From Curvibacter sp. AEP1-3 (lineage in GTDB: Bacteria; Pseudomonadota; Gammaproteobacteria; Burkholderiales; Burkholderiaceae_C): a DNA stretch of 64,000 bases. A model generated the notes under the pieces. The model was given only the letters and a program-made list of their open reading frames with translations, was not told the origin of the DNA and did not search any database. Location: positions 3,078,201-3,142,200 of the forward strand of contig NZ_CP015698.1 of the NCBI RefSeq assembly GCF_002163715.1, in the 5' to 3' direction. The translations under genes and the position numbers were made by a program. This document shows positions 8,542 to 17,658 of this stretch, in pieces. The stretch's first letter is position 1. The number at the start of each line of letters is the position of its first letter.

Positions 8542-9828
8542 ATGGTTCCGCATCTCATCACTGCCCTGACAGGCCCCATCAATGAATTGGAGCAGCGGGT
8601 GCTGGACTCCATGCCGGCCATTGAGCGCTGGTTCCGCCTCGAATGGATGGAACACACCCCCCCGTTTTATACGGCCGTGGATGTGCGCAATGCCGGTTTC
8701 AAGCTGGCGCCGGTAGACACCAACTTTTTCCCCGGCGGCTGGAACAACCTTACGCCTGCCATGCTGCCGCTGGCCGTGCAAGCGGCCCAAGCAGCGATTG
8801 AAAAAATCTGCCCCGAAGCCCGCAACCTGCTGATCGTTCCCGAGAACAACAGCCGTAGCACTTTTTATTTGATGAATCTGGCGCAGTTGCGCCGGATATT
8901 CAATATGGCCGGTCTGAATGTGCGCATAGGCTCCATCAGCCCCGACATCAAGAAAAGCACCACGATCGAGCTGCCCGACGGGGAGTCCATCACCCTGGAG
9001 CCGGTGGTGCGGACCAAAGGCCGCTTGGGCCTCAAAGATTTCGATCCCTGCACCATTCTGCTGAACAACGACTTGCGTGCCGGCGTACCCGGCATTCTGG
9101 AAGACCTGCACGAACAGTATTTGTTGCCGCCCCTGCATGCCAGCTGGACCACGCGCCGCAAGAGCACGCACTTTCGTTGCTATGAGGAAGTGGCCAAGCG
9201 CTTCGGCAAACTGATCGGCGTGGACCATTGGCTGATTACGCCCATGTTTGAGAAGTACGGCGTGGCGGACTTGCGAACCCCTGAGGGTCTGGCCGCCTTG
9301 GCCAGCCGCATCGACGGCATGCTGACCAAGGTCAAGAAGAAGTACAAGGAATACGGCATCAAGGAGAAGCCCTTCCTCGTCATCAAGGCGGACAACCGCA
9401 CTAGCGGAAACACCATTTTGTCGGTGCGGGACACCAAGGACCTGGAAGCCAAGCTGCGCAAAATGGGTGCGGGCGTGGAAGATGCCCCCGATCCCTTGGA
9501 GCTGATTCTTCAGGAAGGCGTGCTCACCAACGAGCGGGTTAACGACGCGGTGGCTGAGCCGGTGGTGTATTTGATGGACCGGTATGTGGTGGGCGGCTTT
9601 TACCGCATGCATGCCGAGCGCGGAGTGGATGAAAACCTCAGCGCTCCGGGCTCCAGCTATGTGCCATTGGCTTTTGCGGAGAGTACGCACTTACCTCAGC
9701 CGGGTGTGCGCCCCGGTGCAAGTGCCCCTAACCGGTTTTATATGTACGGCGTGATCGGCCGCTTGGCCATGTTGGCAGCCAGTTACGAACTGGAAGCCAC
9801 CGACCCGGACGCAGAACGCTACGACTGA
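8542..9828 (+). CDS. gshA: Glutamate-cysteine ligase (Acidithiobacillus-type GshA)
   Basis: ATP-dependent ligation of glutamate and cysteine, the first step of glutathione synthesis. The 428-residue sequence is unlike E. coli GshA. It matches the shorter family first defined in Acidithiobacillus ferrooxidans and common in Burkholderiales, recognisable by NFFPGGWNNL, VPENNSRSTFY and KADNRTSGNTILSVRD. The ATG at 8542 follows an AAAGAAAG sequence. gshB, the second enzyme, is 3.4 kb downstream beyond two transporter genes on the same strand, so the pathway is split but local. Confidence 0.93.
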   Translation: MVPHLITALTGPINELEQRVLDSMPAIERWFRLEWMEHTPPFYTAVDVRNAGFKLAPVDTNFFPGGWNNLTPAMLPLAVQAAQAAIEKICPEARNLLIVPENNSRSTFYLMNLAQLRRIFNMAGLNVRIGSISPDIKKSTTIELPDGESITLEPVVRTKGRLGLKDFDPCTILLNNDLRAGVPGILEDLHEQYLLPPLHASWTTRRKSTHFRCYEEVAKRFGKLIGVDHWLITPMFEKYGVADLRTPEGLAALASRIDGMLTKVKKKYKEYGIKEKPFLVIKADNRTSGNTILSVRDTKDLEAKLRKMGAGVEDAPDPLELILQEGVLTNERVNDAVAEPVVYLMDRYVVGGFYRMHAERGVDENLSAPGSSYVPLAFAESTHLPQPGVRPGASAPNRFYMYGVIGRLAMLAASYELEATDPDAERYD

Positions 9829-9867
9829 GTGCCGTCAAGCCCTGTGACAGGCAGGGCATGGGTCCAG

Positions 9868-9884
9868 TTGTTGCGCTGCAACAA
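9868..9884 (+). other. Small hairpin in the gshA-kup gap
   Basis: TTGTTGC-GCT-GCAACAA forms a perfect 7-bp stem with a 3-nt loop, 40 nt after the gshA stop. No T-run follows, so it is not a standard terminator. It could protect the gshA transcript end or form part of the kup leader. Confidence 0.5.
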
Positions 9885-9968
9885 GAGCGCGAAAACCCTG
9901 CGATTAGAGAATTAGCCCCTTGCAGCCATCTTTGCGGGGAGCAAAATAGCGGTCCCTCAAGGAACGGA

Positions 9969-9999
9969 ACCCGGCGTCCATCGCAGGCCGGGTGTTTTT
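9969..9999 (+). terminator. Terminator-like hairpin abutting the kup start codon
   Basis: ACCCGGC (9969-9975) pairs perfectly with GCCGGGT (9987-9993) across an 11-nt loop, and is followed by G and five T (9995-9999). The kup GTG begins at the very next base. The shape is that of an intrinsic terminator. It could end gshA transcription, attenuate kup, or bury the kup ribosome site; no separate purine-rich site is visible outside the stem. Confidence 0.75.
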
Positions 10000-11868
10000 G
10001 TGTCTGCATCCAAATCGTCTCTCACGGCACTTACGCTCGGTGCCATCGGCGTTGTATACGGCGACATCGGCACCAGCGTGCTGTACGCACTGAAAGAGGT
10101 CTTCGGCTCCGGTCATGTGCCTTTTACGGAAGCCAATGTTTACGGCATCCTCTCGATATTCTTCTGGACCCTGACGGTCATCGTCTCTATCAAATACGTG
10201 GTGCTGGTGCTGCGCGCCGACAACCACGGTGAAGGCGGACTAGTGGCCATGCTGGCTTTGGCGTCGCAATCTGTCAAAGACAAGCCCCGCTTGCGCCGGG
10301 GACTGCTGCTCATCGGCATCTTCGGCACCTGCCTGTTTTATGGGGATGGAGTCATTACCCCGGCTATCTCGGTTTTGTCCGCGGTCGAAGGTCTGGAAGT
10401 GATTTCTCCGGGCTTCAAGCGCTTCGTGATTCCTCTCACTTTGGTCATCTTGTTCTGCCTGTTTGCGGTGCAAAAGCGCGGCACGGCAGGGATTGGCAAA
10501 TTTTTCGGACCGATCACGGTGGTTTGGTTTGTTGCGATCGCCGTGTTGGGTGTGAGCCATATCGTCGATCAACCACGCATTCTGTGGGCCATCAGTCCCT
10601 TTTATGCCCTGGACTTCATTTGGAACAACCCGGGAACCACTTTCATCATTCTGGGCGCCGTGGTGTTGTGTGTGACGGGCGGCGAAGCGCTGTATGCCGA
10701 CATGGGCCACTTCGGCAAGAAGCCCATCCGTATTGCCTGGTTCAGTGTGGTCATGCCCGCATTGACCCTGAACTATTTTGGCCAAGGTGCGCTTCTGTTG
10801 GACCACCCTGAGGCCGTCAAGAACCCTTTCTATCTGATGGCTCCTGACTGGGCATTGTTGCCTCTGGTCGGACTGGCCACCATGGCCACCGTCATCGCAT
10901 CCCAAGCCCTGATTTCCGGTGCTTTCTCGGTCACCAAACAGGTCATTCAGTTAGGATATCTGCCGCGTTTGCAGGTCACCCACACCAGCGTCAAAGACAC
11001 CGGCCAGATTTATCTGCCCTTTGTGAACTGGGGGCTGTTCGTGGCGATTGTGTTGGCGGTGGTGATGTTCAAGTCCTCCAGCAACCTGGCTGCGGCTTAC
11101 GGCATTGCGGTCTGCACCGACATGCTGATCACCACCATCCTGACGTTCTACGTCATTCGATATGGCTGGAAGTACCCCCTGTGGCTGTGCATTGCCGCCA
11201 CCGGCTTCTTCTTCGTGGTGGACTTTGCGTTCTGGGCATCCAACATGTTCAAGCTGTTCGACGGTGGCTGGTTCCCATTGGCCATCGGTGGCGCGATCTT
11301 CACGTTGATGATGACCTGGAAGGACGGCCGCCGTTTGCTGAATGAAAAGCTGCGTGCCGACTCTCTGGATCTGGAAAGCTTTTTGGAAGCGGTGTTTGTC
11401 AGCCCGCCGGCCCGGGTCGAGGGAACGGCGGTGTTCCTGACGGCGGACAAGGGCAGCGTGCCCAACGCGCTGCTCCACAACCTCAAGCACAACAAGGTGC
11501 TGCACACCAACAACTTGTTTGTGACGGTGCGCAACCATGAAGTGCCTTGGATCGGGCTGGACAAGCGCTTGCAGATCGAGTCTTTGGGTCACGACTGCTG
11601 GCAGGTCACTATCAACTACGGCTTCAAGAACGACCCGGATGTGCCCAAGGCGCTGGAGCAGATGCGCGGCCGGGGTTGCGCACTGGATGCCATGTCGACC
11701 AGCTACTTCCTGTCGCGTGACACCGTGGTGCCCACCCTGGGTGAAGGTATGGCGCCGTGGCGCGAGAAGCTGTTTGCGCAGATGCACCACAACGCCAGCG
11801 CAGCAGCCGACTTCCTCAACCTGCCCAATAACTCGGTGGTGGAGCTGGGCTCCAAGATCGAAATTTAG
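10000..11868 (+). CDS. kup: Low-affinity potassium uptake protein Kup
   Basis: Inner-membrane potassium/proton symporter. The 622-residue protein has about 12 membrane segments followed by a soluble C-terminal domain from about residue 450. The N-terminus ([20 protein letters not shown], then [11 protein letters not shown]) aligns by eye with E. coli Kup, which has Pro where this protein has Val in GDIGTSPLY. This supports the GTG at 10000. The start directly follows a terminator-like hairpin, an unusual arrangement suggesting regulated expression. Glutathione and potassium fluxes are linked in proteobacteria (KefB/KefC), which may explain placement between gshA and gshB. Confidence 0.94.
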   Translation: MSASKSSLTALTLGAIGVVYGDIGTSVLYALKEVFGSGHVPFTEANVYGILSIFFWTLTVIVSIKYVVLVLRADNHGEGGLVAMLALASQSVKDKPRLRRGLLLIGIFGTCLFYGDGVITPAISVLSAVEGLEVISPGFKRFVIPLTLVILFCLFAVQKRGTAGIGKFFGPITVVWFVAIAVLGVSHIVDQPRILWAISPFYALDFIWNNPGTTFIILGAVVLCVTGGEALYADMGHFGKKPIRIAWFSVVMPALTLNYFGQGALLLDHPEAVKNPFYLMAPDWALLPLVGLATMATVIASQALISGAFSVTKQVIQLGYLPRLQVTHTSVKDTGQIYLPFVNWGLFVAIVLAVVMFKSSSNLAAAYGIAVCTDMLITTILTFYVIRYGWKYPLWLCIAATGFFFVVDFAFWASNMFKLFDGGWFPLAIGGAIFTLMMTWKDGRRLLNEKLRADSLDLESFLEAVFVSPPARVEGTAVFLTADKGSVPNALLHNLKHNKVLHTNNLFVTVRNHEVPWIGLDKRLQIESLGHDCWQVTINYGFKNDPDVPKALEQMRGRGCALDAMSTSYFLSRDTVVPTLGEGMAPWREKLFAQMHHNASAAADFLNLPNNSVVELGSKIEI

Positions 11869-11875
11869 AAAGTAG

Positions 11876-11931
11876 TGCCCCCACGCTCCGCCACTGCGCG
11901 GAGCGTTGCCCGCATCGCTGACAATGCGGGC
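11876..11931. repeat. Palindromic repeat between kup and benE
   Basis: Begins GCCCCCACGCTCCGCC and contains the perfect stem CGCTCCGC (11884-11891) with GCGGAGCG (11898-11905). The first 30 or so bases closely match the repeat inside the kinase gene at 22853-22934. I believe this is one of the dispersed Comamonadaceae repeats. The upstream extension of the benE frame to 11875 would run through it and is rejected. Confidence 0.6.
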
Positions 11932-13149
11932 ATGCGATTTTTCAAAGACCTGAGTCTCTCGGCTTTCACCGCCGGATTTGTGGCAGTGCTGGTGGGCTTT
12001 ACCAGCTCCGTGGCGATCGTCTTCCAAGCAGCGCTGGCCTTGGGCGCAACGCCTGAGATGGTCGCTTCCTGGATGTGGGCGCTGGGCATCGGCATGGGGC
12101 TGTGCTCTTTACTCCCATCCTTGTGGTGGAAGAAGCCGGTCATGGTCGCCTGGAGTACGCCGGGCGCAGCCGTGCTGGCCACCGCCGCGACCGCAGGCGG
12201 CTTCAACATGGCGGATGGCGTGGGTGCTTTCATGTTGTGTGCCGTGCTCATCACAGTGGCCGGTGCCACTGGCTGGTTTGAACGGGTGATGAACCGTATT
12301 CCCTTGGCACTGGCCTCCGCCTTGCTGGCGGGTGTGCTGGCCCGCTTCGGCCTGCAAGGCTTTGCCGCAGCGCAAACGGCCTTGCCCTTGGTGGCTCTGA
12401 TGTTCGCAAGCTACTTGCTGGGCAAGCGTTTTTTGCCCCGCTATGCAGTTCCGCTCACTTTGTTGCTTGCTATTATTTATGTAGCTGCTCGCGCACAGTT
12501 CACGGGCGCTACCATTCATTTTGGCTTGACGATGCCAGTGTTCGTGGCGCCGGCCTTTTCACTGGCAGCGTTCATCAGCATGTCCTTGCCGCTGTTTGTG
12601 GTGACCATGGCCTCCCAGAACTTGCCCGGCGTGGCTGCCATCCAGGCTGCCGGCTTTGCCGACCGCCATGCACAGGGTGGTGACGCAGGGATTCCGATCT
12701 CCAAAGTCATCACCTTGACAGGCTTAATGACCCTGGTGCTGGCACCTTTCGGAGCCTTCGCTTTGAATCTGAGTGCCATTACGGCGGCCATCTGCATGGG
12801 GCCGGAAGCCCACGCGAATCCTGCGCGCCGCTATACGGCGGCGGCTTCATGCGGAGCCATTTATGTGGTGATTGGTCTTTTTGGCGCCGCAATCACCGGC
12901 ATATTGACTGCGTTCCCCAAAGAACTGGTGGCTGCAATTGCCGGTTTGGCCCTGTTGGGCACCATTGGCGGCGCCATGCACGCCGCCCTGCAGGACGAGC
13001 GCAATCGCGAAGCCGCCCTCATTACTTTTCTGGTCACGCTCAGCGGAGTGGTAATAGCCGGCGTCGGCTCAGCCTTTTGGGGCGTGGTGGCAGGGGTGTT
13101 GGCGCTTTTGGTGCAACATGTAGCCCGCGCTCCGCAATCCAAGAACTGA
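11932..13149 (+). CDS. benE: BenE-family benzoate/proton symporter
   Basis: An integral membrane transporter of 405 residues with about 11 to 12 hydrophobic segments. It has the BenE-family motif run MASQNLPGVAAIQAAGF and an N-terminus FFKDLSLSAFTAGFVAVLVG. The ATG at 11932 is chosen because the upstream in-frame start lies in a repeat. Family members are annotated as benzoate symporters, but no aromatic-degradation genes are nearby, so the substrate here is open. Around residues 178 to 194 (LLLAIIYVAARAQFTGA) the DNA resembles the dispersed 45-bp repeat found elsewhere in the window. Confidence 0.88.
   Translation: MRFFKDLSLSAFTAGFVAVLVGFTSSVAIVFQAALALGATPEMVASWMWALGIGMGLCSLLPSLWWKKPVMVAWSTPGAAVLATAATAGGFNMADGVGAFMLCAVLITVAGATGWFERVMNRIPLALASALLAGVLARFGLQGFAAAQTALPLVALMFASYLLGKRFLPRYAVPLTLLLAIIYVAARAQFTGATIHFGLTMPVFVAPAFSLAAFISMSLPLFVVTMASQNLPGVAAIQAAGFADRHAQGGDAGIPISKVITLTGLMTLVLAPFGAFALNLSAITAAICMGPEAHANPARRYTAAASCGAIYVVIGLFGAAITGILTAFPKELVAAIAGLALLGTIGGAMHAALQDERNREAALITFLVTLSGVVIAGVGSAFWGVVAGVLALLVQHVARAPQSKN
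12464..12512. repeat. Possible copy of the dispersed 45-bp repeat inside benE
   Basis: The stretch TAGCTGCTCGCGCA...CACGGGCGCTA, preceded by TTGCTATTATTTATG, resembles the intergenic repeat at 47584-47638 (TAGCTGCTTGCGCATATTCC). Here it is in frame within benE. It is either a domesticated copy or a chance match in a hydrophobic segment. Confidence 0.45.
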
Positions 13150-13207
13150 TTGACTGATCGAGCCACAGCAGGGCTTTGCCCGACACCCCATTTTGCAGAA
13201 AGACACC

Positions 13208-14170
13208 ATGCACATTCTTTTCGTAGCCGACCCGCTGGAGTCGTTCAAGATCTACAAGGACACCACCTTCTCCATGATGCGTGAGGCTCAGAGGCGAGGC
13301 CATCGCATCAGCGCCTGCGAACCCAAGGACATCATGTGGCAGCGAGGCGGTGTGGTGACGGCGTATGTGCGCGACATCGCGCTCACCGGTGCCCCGGATG
13401 TGTGGTTTACCTCCGCCCAGAGCAAACCCGATGAGCGGCCCCTGGCGCTGAACGACTTCGACTGCGTGGTCATGCGCAAGGACCCGCCTTTTGACAGCGA
13501 GTTCTTTTACGCAACTCACCTGCTGGAGCAGGCAGAGCGCGAAGGTGCCAAGGTTTTCAACAAACCCCGTGCGCTGCGCGACCATCCCGAAAAATTGGCG
13601 ATTCTGGAGTTTCCCCAGTTCATAGGCCCCACCCTGGTGACCCGGGACGCGGATGATGTGCGACGCTTTCACGCGGAACACCGTGACATCATCTTGAAGC
13701 CCTTGGATGGCATGGGCGGCATGGGCATCTTCCGTGTGAAGGAAGATGGTCTGAACCTGGGCGGCATCATCGAGACGCTCAACAAGGATGGGGCTCAGAC
13801 CTTGATGGTGCAAAAGTTTCTGCCGGCCATCAGTGAAGGCGACAAGCGGGTGCTGGTGATTGGCGGCAAGCCCGTCCCGTTCTGTCTGGCGCGCATTCCG
13901 CAGGGTGGCGAGGTGCGTGGCAACCTGGCTGCGGGCGGGAAGGGTGTGGCGCAAGCGATCACCCACAGTGACCTTGCGATTGCAGAAGCCTTGGGGCCCA
14001 TTCTCGCTGCACGTGGCTTGCTGCTGGTGGGCCTGGACATCATCGGCGACAGCCTCACTGAGATCAACGTCACCAGCCCGACCTGCTTCCAGGAAATCAC
14101 GGACCAGACCGGTTTTGATGTCCCTTCCATGTTCCTCGACGCCTTGGAAGCGGCACAGGCAGCGACCTGA
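13208..14170 (+). CDS. gshB: Glutathione synthetase
   Basis: Joins gamma-glutamylcysteine and glycine with ATP to give glutathione. The 320-residue product has the GshB N-terminal domain (MHILFVADPLESFKIYKDTT) and the ATP-grasp core with LKPLDGMGGMGIFRV and a closing INVTSPTCFQEI motif. The ATG at 13208 follows AGAAAG at 13197-13202 and gives the conserved N-terminus; an earlier in-frame TTG is not needed. It is the partner of gshA, separated from it by kup and benE. Length agrees with E. coli GshB (316). Confidence 0.95.
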   Translation: MHILFVADPLESFKIYKDTTFSMMREAQRRGHRISACEPKDIMWQRGGVVTAYVRDIALTGAPDVWFTSAQSKPDERPLALNDFDCVVMRKDPPFDSEFFYATHLLEQAEREGAKVFNKPRALRDHPEKLAILEFPQFIGPTLVTRDADDVRRFHAEHRDIILKPLDGMGGMGIFRVKEDGLNLGGIIETLNKDGAQTLMVQKFLPAISEGDKRVLVIGGKPVPFCLARIPQGGEVRGNLAAGGKGVAQAITHSDLAIAEALGPILAARGLLLVGLDIIGDSLTEINVTSPTCFQEITDQTGFDVPSMFLDALEAAQAAT

Positions 14171-14171
14171 G

Positions 14172-14240
14172 CCTGCAGAAACCGCAGGAGCGAACTGGGG
14201 CATCGGGCACTTCTTCACAGTTCGTGACTTTTTAGTGCCC
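14172..14240 (+). other. Two hairpins after gshB
   Basis: Just after the gshB stop, CCTGC pairs with GCAGG (14172-14188). Further on, GGGCACT at 14205-14211 pairs with AGTGCCC at 14234-14240, with a five-T run inside the larger loop. Together they may form the end of the gshB transcript. Neither has the exact stem-then-T-run layout of a strong terminator. Confidence 0.4.
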
Positions 14241-14348
14241 TAAATTGATCTTGCCTCGTTGCATTCACCGGTGAAGCACGCAGAATCACCTCTACATGGT
14301 CCGCAGCCACGATTGGCACTGCGGCATGACAACTGGAGATGTATTCCT

Positions 14349-14903
14349 ATGAACTTTCGTAGAACCCTTTTCGGGGCTGGTCTGTTGTTGGCCGGTGTCG
14401 CCAACGCTCAGGTACTGGGCACCATCACTGCGTCCAGCACGAACGTCAAGGTGGGCGAGCCTGTCACCATCACGGCCAACATCGATGTCATCAAATCGAA
14501 TTACTGCGGATTCGTCGTGGACTTCGGTGATGGCACGTTCAAGGATGCCGTGAGCGACATGAACACCCCCGTACCATTGGTCATCACCCGCACCTTTGAC
14601 AAGCCTGGTTCATACCATGTGACCTTGGGCGGGAAGAATGTGCAGAACCACCCTAATTGCGGCGGTCCGGAGCGTGCCGTTGATATTTCGGTGACGGGTA
14701 CGGCTAAAGCCGCAGCCCCCGCCAAACCGGGCGATGTTTGTGAGAAGCCTTGGAAGCTGTCCGGCAAACTCAATGCCAAAACCGGTGCTTTCACTTGTGC
14801 AGCCAAGCCCGGCACCGCACTGCCTGCAGCCAAGCCTGTCTGCAGTGGCGACCTGAGCTACTTCGAAAACACCAAGAAGGGCCAATACGGCTGCAAGCCC
14901 TGA
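14349..14903 (+). CDS. Secreted PKD-like protein of unknown function
   Basis: A 184-residue exported protein. The ATG at 14349 follows GGAG and gives a clean signal peptide (MNFRRTLFGAGLLLAGVANA, then QVLG). The mature part starts with an immunoglobulin-like PKD fold: strands around VGEPVTITANI, the typical VVDFGDGTF turn, and TRTFDKPGSYHVTL. The tail from about residue 115 is Ala- and Lys-rich with several Cys (DVCEKPW, FTCAAK, PVCSGD, YGCKP), probably disulfide-bonded in the periplasm. No catalytic motif is seen. It stands alone, convergent with the next gene. Confidence 0.7.
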   Translation: MNFRRTLFGAGLLLAGVANAQVLGTITASSTNVKVGEPVTITANIDVIKSNYCGFVVDFGDGTFKDAVSDMNTPVPLVITRTFDKPGSYHVTLGGKNVQNHPNCGGPERAVDISVTGTAKAAAPAKPGDVCEKPWKLSGKLNAKTGAFTCAAKPGTALPAAKPVCSGDLSYFENTKKGQYGCKP

Positions 14904-14916
14904 AGTCCGTTGACCG

Positions 14917-15807
14917 TTAACCCGCAGCGGAGGCTGCCAGGGCTGCGGCTTTGGCAGCCTCTTCTGCTTCCCGCTGTGCTGCAGCAGCCGCGGCCGCTGC
15001 AATCAGGGTAGCTTTGCAAACGGTGCGTGTGAGCGGTATGCCATCCACGAAGGCCTGTAACTCGCCGGACTCCATGGCGACCCAAGCCTCGTTGGTAGTG
15101 AGCGGTTCGGTCACCACGATCACCTGCCGGTCCTCGGGACCATTCAGGTCCGAGAGATCGACGGTCATGTCTTCGTCCTTGAGCTGCACCTCCGGGAAAG
15201 GGTGCTGGCGCAATACATAGCAGAGCTTGGTGCTGGCGTGTGCCCACAGGGCTTGACCATTGCTCAACAGAAAGTTGAACGTACCGTGCTTTGCAATCTG
15301 GGGAACCAGTTCCGCCAGCGTGCGCGTGAGTTCTTCGACTGTCGGTACCCTCACGTGGGATTTGTTCAACTCCTGTAGCAGCCAGCAAAACGCCAGCTCG
15401 CTATCGGTGTTGCCCACCGGCTTGAAGCTGCCATGGAGCCTCGGGTTGAATTCTTTCAGGTCGCCGTTGTGGGCGAAGACCCAGTAGCGCCCCCAAAGTT
15501 CACGGGTAAACGGGTGGCAGTTTTCGAGGGTGACGGCGCCAACGGTGGCCTTGCGCACATGGGCTACGACGTTATGACTTTTGATCGGGTAGGACTTGAG
15601 CATCTTCGCAATCGGCGAGGTCGATGCACTTTCCTTGTCCACAAAATGCCGTGCCGCCTTGCCGGGCTGGTCGCCCTCGCTCTCAAAGAAGGCGATGCCC
15701 CAACCATCCGAATGGTGGTCGGTGCAGCCGCCCCGCTGCGAAAAGCCGGTGAAGCTCAGCGTCAGGCTGGCCGGCAAATGGCTGTTCATTCCAAGCAATT
15801 GGCACAT
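14917..15807 (-). CDS. Class II glutamine amidotransferase (YafJ-like)
   Basis: An N-terminal nucleophile hydrolase predicted to release ammonia from glutamine or a related amide. Cys2 (MCQLLGMN) is the nucleophile after Met removal. Further motifs are HHSDGWGIAFF, HVRKATVG and FAHNGDL. The family is best known from E. coli YafJ and yeast DUG3, which degrades glutathione; that link would suit the nearby gsh genes but is inference. The last 30 residues are almost pure Ala and Glu, unusual for the family. It follows the tautomerase gene by 64 nt on the same strand. Confidence 0.9.
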   Translation of the reverse strand: MCQLLGMNSHLPASLTLSFTGFSQRGGCTDHHSDGWGIAFFESEGDQPGKAARHFVDKESASTSPIAKMLKSYPIKSHNVVAHVRKATVGAVTLENCHPFTRELWGRYWVFAHNGDLKEFNPRLHGSFKPVGNTDSELAFCWLLQELNKSHVRVPTVEELTRTLAELVPQIAKHGTFNFLLSNGQALWAHASTKLCYVLRQHPFPEVQLKDEDMTVDLSDLNGPEDRQVIVVTEPLTTNEAWVAMESGELQAFVDGIPLTRTVCKATLIAAAAAAAAQREAEEAAKAAALAASAAG

Positions 15808-15871
15808 GGAAACAGTTTACTCCGCGGGGTGCATAAACGGACAGGGCTGGTCGGATGGAATGTGCATTTGC

Positions 15872-16063
15872 TTATGTGCGCGGCTCTGACCAGAGCTTCC
15901 CGCCGGTAGACCAGTTTTCGCGCTTGACCTCAGTGATGATGATGTCCACCGCCTCAGGTGAACAGCCCAGGGTTTCGGCCGTAACTCGCGTCACTTCTTC
16001 CACCAGCTTTTTCTTTTGCTCGGGGGAGCGGCCTTCAAACATTTCAACGTGGTAGGTGGGCAT
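15872..16063 (-). CDS. 4-oxalocrotonate tautomerase-family protein
   Basis: A 63-residue enzyme of the tautomerase superfamily, which uses the N-terminal proline as catalytic base. The start at 16063 gives MPTYHVEMFEGRSPEQ, exposing Pro1 after Met removal, and follows an AAGGAAG ribosome site. Arg12 in EGRSPEQKK and the segment VDIIITEVKRENWSTGG also fit the family. A longer frame upstream lacks family sequence and is rejected. The substrate is unknown; no aromatic meta-cleavage genes are nearby. The gene is divergent from the glycosyltransferase gene with 35 nt between starts. Confidence 0.88.
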   Translation of the reverse strand: MPTYHVEMFEGRSPEQKKKLVEEVTRVTAETLGCSPEAVDIIITEVKRENWSTGGKLWSEPRT

Positions 16064-16098
16064 GGTCTTCCTTGTAGCGGGGGCGTTATGACGTAGAT

Positions 16099-17652
16099 AT
16101 GGCATGCAGATTAGACTGCTGGGATCTTTATTTTCCTCCGACTCTTCCCTTGCAGTTTTTGTTCCCTTCCGACCCGTCAGCCCGCGCCCGTAGAGTATTG
16201 CTTCTGGTGTTTGTGCTGCATGCCGTGCTGGGGGGGCTGCTGGGCCTGTCCGTGGACGAGGCGCATTACCTTCTGTACGCCGCCCACCCCGCCTTGAGTT
16301 ACTTCGACCATCCACCTTTAGTGGGTTGGGTGCAGATGCCTTTGGTGGCTCTGGATGCACCGGTCGCCGTGCTCCGCTTGGTTCCAGGCGTTTGCTGGTT
16401 GCTCACGGTGTGGGGCGTGCACCGATTGACGCTGCGGCTTTTTGCGGGCCAGGCGATGGCACCGCAAGCTGCATTGGCTGCGGTGTCAGCACTCGCGCTG
16501 GCGCCTTTGCTGCATGTGCTGGGCATAGGCCTGTTGCCTGATACCTTGTTGATGGCGCTCACCGTGGCCCTGATGCAGCAGACGTGGACCTTGATGCAGC
16601 CCGCAGCTATCACCCGCGTTGCACCTTGGGTGGTGATGGGCGTGTTGTTGGGCTTGTCAGGCTTGGCCAAGTACACCGCTGTCTTTACTGCGGTTGCGAT
16701 TGCGGTATGCGTCGTCGTTACCCAAGGGTTGCGGGTGTTGCGCCTGCCTGCGCTGTGGTTCGGCCTCGTGATTGCCGCACTGCTGATTGCACCGGTGCTG
16801 GTGTGGAATGCCCAGAACCAGTGGATTTCATTTACCTACCAACTCGCGCACGGCAAGGGCAGTGTGTGGCAGGTATCGCACGTACTGCGGTTTCTCTTTA
16901 CGCAACTGATGGCCTTTGGCCCGCTCTTGCTGTTCGCAGCGCCGGGTTGGCGCAGTGCTCCGACACCTTTGCGCCCCTTGGTCTGGCTGTTCGTCATTCC
17001 CTTTGTAATCTTCACCTACATGTCCGGTGGAGGGACTGCCTTACCGCACTGGACCGCACCCTCTTGGGTGGCGCTGGCACCTTTTGCGGGTTGGGGTTTG
17101 GCTTGTGCGTGGCGCAGGGGCATGCGATGGGTGATGGCAGGTTTGGCCTCTTTGCAGTTCTTGGCAAGTGCTTGCTTGCTGGGGCTGATGAGCAGCGCGG
17201 GCTGGCCGGTCATTGCCGGTAGCGATGCTGTTGTGGCGCCGCGGCCTAACCCCTTTGCGGACTTGCATGGCTGGGACCTGGCTGGTGCCCGCGCCCAGAC
17301 GCTGGCGGAGCAACGGGGCTTGCCGCGAGTCGCCGTGCAGAACTGGACGCTGGGCAGTCGCCTGGGTTGGTACGCCCGCCCTTTACCGGTATTCGTTCTG
17401 GAGGAAGGGGATTCCCAGTTCAAACTGTGGGTAGGGGACTTGTCCGCAGGCGAGGGGGCTTTGCTGGTTGATTGGTCCCATATGGCCTACGAGCCTCCTG
17501 TGGGAGCATATGGTTTTGCGTCCTGCACCTTGCTGGAGAGTCTGCCGGTGCAGCACTGGGGCCAGCCCCTGGCGAGCTTCCGCTTCTACGACTGCCGCGG
17601 TTGGTCCGGCGCCACGCCGCAGCCACGGCTTACACTCGCGCCCAATTCCTGA
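16099..17652 (+). CDS. Glycosyltransferase family 39 membrane protein (ArnT-like)
   Basis: A polytopic membrane enzyme of about 517 residues in the PMT/ArnT superfamily, which transfers sugars from polyprenyl phosphate carriers. The signature is the acidic first loop SVDEAHYLLYAAHP, then LSYFDHPPLVGW, followed by about ten hydrophobic segments and a C-terminal periplasmic domain. The start is uncertain: the ATG at 16099 has no good ribosome site, and TTG at 16150 is an alternative. Six nucleotides downstream is a PAP2 phosphatase gene. The pair suggests envelope glycolipid modification, perhaps of lipid A; the sugar donor is unknown. Confidence 0.85.
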   Translation: MACRLDCWDLYFPPTLPLQFLFPSDPSARARRVLLLVFVLHAVLGGLLGLSVDEAHYLLYAAHPALSYFDHPPLVGWVQMPLVALDAPVAVLRLVPGVCWLLTVWGVHRLTLRLFAGQAMAPQAALAAVSALALAPLLHVLGIGLLPDTLLMALTVALMQQTWTLMQPAAITRVAPWVVMGVLLGLSGLAKYTAVFTAVAIAVCVVVTQGLRVLRLPALWFGLVIAALLIAPVLVWNAQNQWISFTYQLAHGKGSVWQVSHVLRFLFTQLMAFGPLLLFAAPGWRSAPTPLRPLVWLFVIPFVIFTYMSGGGTALPHWTAPSWVALAPFAGWGLACAWRRGMRWVMAGLASLQFLASACLLGLMSSAGWPVIAGSDAVVAPRPNPFADLHGWDLAGARAQTLAEQRGLPRVAVQNWTLGSRLGWYARPLPVFVLEEGDSQFKLWVGDLSAGEGALLVDWSHMAYEPPVGAYGFASCTLLESLPVQHWGQPLASFRFYDCRGWSGATPQPRLTLAPNS

Positions 17653-17658
17653 AACCCC

